Positions 63,358-64,000 of a stretch of 64,000 nt of DNA are shown piece after piece. The stretch comes from Saprospiraceae bacterium. Its GTDB lineage: Bacteria; Bacteroidota; Bacteroidia; Chitinophagales; Saprospiraceae. The notes beneath the pieces are model-generated. The model was not told the DNA's origin. It did no database searches and worked only from the letters and a program-made list of their open reading frames with translations. The DNA lies in NCBI GenBank assembly GCA_020629715.1, contig JAHDCU010000006.1, forward strand, positions 200,408 through 264,407, read 5' to 3'. The stretch's first letter is position 1. Each line of letters opens with the position of its first letter. The position numbers and the translations under genes are program-made.

Positions 63358-63558
63358 TTAGGATTCTTTTTCGTTTTCTTTCATGCCTTCTTTGAGCTCA
63401 GACTCTATAGTAGAACGAGCACTATTGAATTCTCGGATTCCTTTTCCAATTCCTTTCATCAATTCAGGTATTTTACGTCCTCCGAAAAGAAGTAAAATAG
63501 CAAAAAAGACAACGATCATTTCTGGTCCAAGAAAATTGAAAAGGCTAAAATTTACCAT
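63358..63558 (-). CDS. tatA: Twin-arginine translocase subunit TatA/TatE
   Basis: A 66-residue pore-forming component of the Tat system. One membrane helix (LGPEMIVVFFAILLLFGGRK, about 10-29), the hinge FGGRKIPEL, and an amphipathic helix (MKGIGKGIREFNSAR) are followed by an acidic tail. tatC is not in this window. It lies about 50 bases before the frameshifted hydrolase gene. Confidence 0.95.
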   Translation of the reverse strand: MVNFSLFNFLGPEMIVVFFAILLLFGGRKIPELMKGIGKGIREFNSARSTIESELKEGMKENEKES

Positions 63559-63691
63559 ATTAGGTTTTATTTATTCCACAAATATAACACTAAGAATAAC
63601 GAGTATCAACGGGTTTACCCTAAATAATGATAAGGATAAATTTATTCATTATGCTTTTATAGATCCTTAGATGTTATTATCAGGAAGTAGT

Positions 63692-64000
63692 TTACTTTTT
63701 AAGACCAATTTCTCTTAATCGTTCATCCAAGTATTCACCCGCAGTAGTAGGCTCATAAGCAATCGGTCTTTCTTCTGTGATACATGAATCAAGGCAACTT
63801 AGATCCATTTCGCTTTTAGGATGGAGAAAAAATGGAATAGATAATCGAGGTACATGCCACTCTTCTTTAGGTGGATTTACGACTCTATGGGTTGTAGACT
63901 TCAAGTAATTATTGGTTAGTCTTTGGAGCATATCTCCAACGTTGATTACGATTTCATCCTCTTCAGGTGTGATGTCTAGCCACTCTCCTTCTGCATTAAG
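63692..64000 (-). CDS. 2-oxoglutarate/Fe(II) dioxygenase, isopenicillin N synthase-like (3' part)
   Basis: The 5' part lies beyond the right edge. The visible 102 residues contain the C-terminal half of the double-stranded beta helix: LNAEGEWLDITPEEDEIVI, NVGDMLQRLTNNYLKSTTHR with the distal metal His, and VVNP with the following RLSIPFFLHP that carries the 2-oxoglutarate-binding Arg-x-Ser. The first HxD of the metal triad would be upstream. Plant-like IPNS family members oxidise small molecules; the substrate is unknown. The frame is open to the window end. Confidence 0.85.
   Translation of the reverse strand, partial: LNAEGEWLDITPEEDEIVINVGDMLQRLTNNYLKSTTHRVVNPPKEEWHVPRLSIPFFLHPKSEMDLSCLDSCITEERPIAYEPTTAGEYLDERLREIGLKK

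Overview
The window looks like a piece of a Bacteroidota chromosome, most likely from the Saprospiria or a relative. The reasons are C-terminal sorting domains of the type IX secretion system (T9SS) on large secreted proteins, an ECF sigma/FecR/TonB-receptor trio, a LytS-type kinase with a LytTR regulator, a degradative-type HMG-CoA reductase next to a type 2 IPP isomerase and a GYDIA-type GHMP kinase, TAnnTTTG-like -7 boxes, moderate to low GC, and TGA used as an ordinary stop. Species assignment is inference from gene content only.

Left end (1-5.6 kb): a type II-C CRISPR-Cas locus. The window opens in a CRISPR repeat, so the array lies mostly outside to the left. cas2, cas1 and a large cas9 follow on the minus strand. 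A tracrRNA lies just upstream of cas9 on the plus strand, and its anti-repeat matches the repeat.

5.7-20 kb: an AraC regulator, two secreted proteins (one large, with a T9SS domain and a dockerin-like motif), a MacB-type permease, an inositol monophosphatase and an Nfu Fe-S protein. Then comes a plus-strand operon of three exported amidohydrolase-like proteins, of which only the middle one keeps the metal-binding HxH, followed by a GT87-type membrane glycosyltransferase and two unknown genes.

20-34.4 kb, all minus strand: polyphosphate glucokinase, two cyclophilin lipoproteins, a LolC/E-type permease without a normal start codon, a transglutaminase gene broken by an in-frame TGA, 3-methyladenine glycosylase I, a GH3/beta-lactamase-fold fusion, a TMTC-like membrane TPR protein, and the isoprenoid genes (fni, HMG-CoA reductase, GHMP kinase). 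The GHMP kinase has a one-base frameshift at its start.

34.5-37.1 kb: a TPR protein, then a compact insertion-like structure. A terminator plus a decayed tRNA-Asn 3' end is repeated 1,284 bases from the intact tRNA-Asn and its own terminator. Between the two copies sits one AT-rich leucine-rich-repeat-like gene.

37.1-64 kb: the ECF/FecR/TonB trio, a LytS/LytTR two-component pair, membrane and housekeeping genes (flippase-like, PqiA-like, aminopeptidase P, sigma-54, class III aminotransferase), a T9SS-exported pappalysin-like protease, two thioredoxin-fold exported proteins, exonuclease III, a GT2 glycosyltransferase, a lysoplasmalogenase, a frameshifted alpha/beta hydrolase, tatA, and the 3' part of a 2-oxoglutarate oxygenase gene running off the right edge.

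Genes are tightly packed and no gene-free stretch exceeds about 300 bases. Four genes are broken or lack a proper start. Two of these breaks are single-base indels in homopolymers, so assembly error must be considered before calling pseudogenes.
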